From Fimbriiglobus sp. (GTDB lineage: Bacteria; Planctomycetota; Planctomycetia; Gemmatales; Gemmataceae), in the NCBI GenBank assembly GCA_025352585.1, contig JANXTD010000316.1, forward strand, positions 1-6,079: a stretch of 6,079 nucleotides of DNA. The letters are read 5' to 3'. Numbering within the stretch: the first letter of the stretch is position 1; every line of letters starts with the position of its first letter. Below are positions 4,183-6,079 of the stretch, one piece after another. The notes beneath the pieces are model-generated. The model was given only the letters and a program-made list of their open reading frames with translations, searched no databases and was not told the DNA's origin. Made by a program: the position numbers and the translations under genes.

Positions 4183-6079
4183 TTACGCACCACGGGCCGC
4201 CAGCTCCCGCAGCTTCGCCGCGTCGGGCAAGCCGTAGGGGCGGAACTTCTCGGGGCGCTCGGTCCCCTCCTCGATGAACATCGCCCGATGCCGGCCCAGC
4301 CGCGACGCCGCCGGCGTGTCGATGAGCTGGCTGCTGTCGGCCGGCGACATCTGGAACAGCACCCGCAGCGCGAACTCCTTTAACCCCTGGCGGTCGATCG
4401 CCCGCGTCAGGTTCGTGAGGGTGTCGCACCAGGTGATGACGTGCAGGCCCAGCGGCGGGCCTTCACGCATCAAGAGCGCGAAGACTTCGCCGGGGGTCGC
4501 GGCCTTGTCGGACTTCTTGCCGAAGCCGTAGTCGTCCTCGGCCTTACGCAACTCGCGAAGCCGGTGCAGGCCGTGGACGAGCAGGAAGCGGGGGGTCCGC
4601 TCGACTTCGCCCAGCCGCCGGCGTTCGAGGTCGGCCCCGAGTTCGGCCATCAGCGCCGGCAGGTCGGCCCGCGGCGTGAACGCCTCGGGGTGCCCGAGCG
4701 CGGCGGCGGCGTGGCGCAAGGCGTCGGCGAACTCGGAGTCGTCGGGCGTGCCGTCGAGCACGCGGAACGGGGCGGCGCGGTGCCGGGCGACGAGCGTCGC
4801 CATCGACGACGCCATCAGCCCCAAGGCACCCTCCTCTTGCTGGCCGAGCATCAACAGGTTCGCGGCGGACTGGGCGCGGAACACGGCCGCGGTCGGCTCC
4901 TTGATCGCCACCGGGTCACCCAGGTAAACGAACGCGGGGCCGGGCTTCGCCTCGCCGGCGACCATCTTCGCGAGGTCGGCGTTCTTGAAGAGGTCGGCGG
5001 TCGTGCTGCCCTCGAAGACCAGCGGCGGCGGCGAGTGCCGATCGACCCCGCGCAGCCGGACCTCTTCGAGCAGTTCGGAGCGGCGCTCCTCGGCAAGCCA
5101 GACGACCTGGAACGGGTTGTTGCCCTCCAGCAGGCCGTTGGCGTCGTTGTAAATCGCTTCACCCGGTCGGTTCAGCAGCCGCGCCGCGGTGTTGTCCTTG
5201 CTCAGGATCAGTTGGGCGTCGGCCTCCGAGCACTGCAAGGCGATGCGCACCGCCATCTGGTCAATCGTACTGCGGGCGAGACTGTACGCGCCGCCGAGGG
5301 TTTGCGAGCCGAGCAGCACGTGGACGCCGAAGGCACGGCCCTGACGAACGAGCCGGTCGAGCAGTAGCGTCGCCTCCTGCGAGAGCTTGTCGTCCTCGAC
5401 GAAGAACTCCTGGAACTCGTCCACGACGAAGAGAATCCGCGGGCAGGTCTGCCCCGGCTTGTGCTTGCGCAGGTACTCGCGGTAGCCGGCGAGGTCGTTG
5501 ACCCCCGCGTCGCGGTAGCGGTCGCCACGCTCGCGCAAAATCCCGTCGAGCCGCTGCAACACGCTCAGGCCGAACTCGCGATCGCTCTCGATGGCGATGA
5601 CCCTGGCGTGCGGCAACTTGGCGTCGGCGTAGGCCTTGAACTCCACGCCCTTCTTGAAGTCGATCAGGTACAGCTCGGCCTCGTCGGGGGAGTACATGAG
5701 GGCCAGGTTCGTGATCATCGCGTGCAGCAGCGTCGATTTGCCCGAGCCGGTCTTGCCGGCGACGAGGGCGTGCTGGGCGGTCCCCTTGCCGAGGCTCAGC
5801 AGTTGCCGGCGGGTCGCCCCGGCGCGGCCGATGGGGATGTCGAAGCCCTTCGAGGCGTCGCCCTTCCAGAAGTCGGCGCGGGCCGGCATGATGTAGTCGA
5901 ACGGCACTTCGACCCGCGCCGCGTCCTTGCCGGCCTGGCCGATGCGCCGCACGATCTTGGCCAGCACGTCCGACGGCGGCGGCCCCTCGACGCTCAGCGG
6001 AAACGGGGCCAGACTGGCGTCTACGGGAACGAACTGGCCACCGCCGTCGGTCGCCGTATGGTTCAGTACGAACGCCGCC
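4183..6079 (-). CDS. FtsK/SpoIIIE-type ATPase, C-terminal part (5' end outside window)
   Basis: The frame is open from the stop at 4183 to the window edge, so the start is missing; the GTG at 5967 is only an internal candidate. About 632 residues are present. Counting from that GTG, a first FtsK-like ATPase domain has Walker A GKTGSGKS (71-78), LIDFKKGVEF (101-110), Walker B ILFVVDEF (178-185) and RQGRAFGVHVLLGSQ (208-222). A second, similarly laid-out domain follows (about 340-594). Its P-loop position reads LGQQEEGALG (374-383), without the GK[ST], and its Walker B equivalent reads FLLVHGLHRL (461-470), while GPPLGLHVITW (503-513) mirrors the first domain. It should therefore not hydrolyse ATP. 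Two or more FtsK domains in tandem recall EccC-type secretion ATPases as well as large planctomycete FtsK-like proteins. DNA or protein translocation cannot be settled from this part. At the 3' end GTGCG-TAA-CGCAC forms a tiny hairpin over the stop codon followed by a TTTTT tract, a doubtful terminator. Confidence 0.88.
   Translation of the reverse strand, partial: AAFVLNHTATDGGGQFVPVDASLAPFPLSVEGPPPSDVLAKIVRRIGQAGKDAARVEVPFDYIMPARADFWKGDASKGFDIPIGRAGATRRQLLSLGKGTAQHALVAGKTGSGKSTLLHAMITNLALMYSPDEAELYLIDFKKGVEFKAYADAKLPHARVIAIESDREFGLSVLQRLDGILRERGDRYRDAGVNDLAGYREYLRKHKPGQTCPRILFVVDEFQEFFVEDDKLSQEATLLLDRLVRQGRAFGVHVLLGSQTLGGAYSLARSTIDQMAVRIALQCSEADAQLILSKDNTAARLLNRPGEAIYNDANGLLEGNNPFQVVWLAEERRSELLEEVRLRGVDRHSPPPLVFEGSTTADLFKNADLAKMVAGEAKPGPAFVYLGDPVAIKEPTAAVFRAQSAANLLMLGQQEEGALGLMASSMATLVARHRAAPFRVLDGTPDDSEFADALRHAAAALGHPEAFTPRADLPALMAELGADLERRRLGEVERTPRFLLVHGLHRLRELRKAEDDYGFGKKSDKAATPGEVFALLMREGPPLGLHVITWCDTLTNLTRAIDRQGLKEFALRVLFQMSPADSSQLIDTPAASRLGRHRAMFIEEGTERPEKFRPYGLPDAAKLRELAARGA

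Noticed and set aside
4441..5367. A 308-codon open frame on the plus strand
   Set aside because: It is wholly antisense to the FtsK-type gene, whose minus-strand frame has clear Walker motifs, and its composition is typical of a GC-rich shadow frame.

Overview
This GC-rich window (most codons end in G or C, and antisense frames stay open for hundreds of codons) looks like chromosome from a planctomycete, probably a Gemmata-like lineage. The reasons are an FtsK-type ATPase with a second, degenerate P-loop domain, a complex I gene standing outside a nuo cluster, dispersed CGCGGAG/CAGAG-type repeats, and starts that often lack a clear Shine-Dalgarno. The taxonomic call is an inference from style, not from a marker gene.

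Layout. Positions 1-96 hold a perfect 17-bp inverted repeat. From 97 to 3144 four intact genes and one gene remnant all lie on the minus strand. In transcription order they are a short-chain dehydrogenase (3144-2392), the organic hydroperoxide reductase ohr (2320-1901), a decayed internal fragment of an sbtA gene (about 1899-1778), an MpsC/DUF2294 protein (1673-1296) and an intact SbtA-family sodium/bicarbonate symporter (1068-97). A tRNA-Ala(GGC) with its own promoter and terminator follows at 3309-3381 on the minus strand. Diverging from it is nuoC (3467-3982, plus strand). Positions 3983-4182 hold a nested inverted-repeat, MITE-like segment. The rest, 4183-6079 on the minus strand, is the C-terminal part of an FtsK/SpoIIIE-type ATPase whose 5' end lies beyond the window.

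How the genes fit together. SbtA and the MpsC-domain protein both belong to families linked to sodium and inorganic carbon, so the pair may form an inorganic-carbon uptake module. An extra sbtA fragment directly upstream of mpsC suggests the module was once duplicated or rearranged. The sbtA gene has its own TTGACA promoter, followed by a strong intrinsic terminator inside its 5' leader. That is the arrangement of an attenuator or riboswitch, and it is the most interesting regulatory signal in the window. The SDR and ohr genes are co-directional, 71 bp apart, and preceded by an 18-bp perfect palindrome, so they may form a small stress-response operon.
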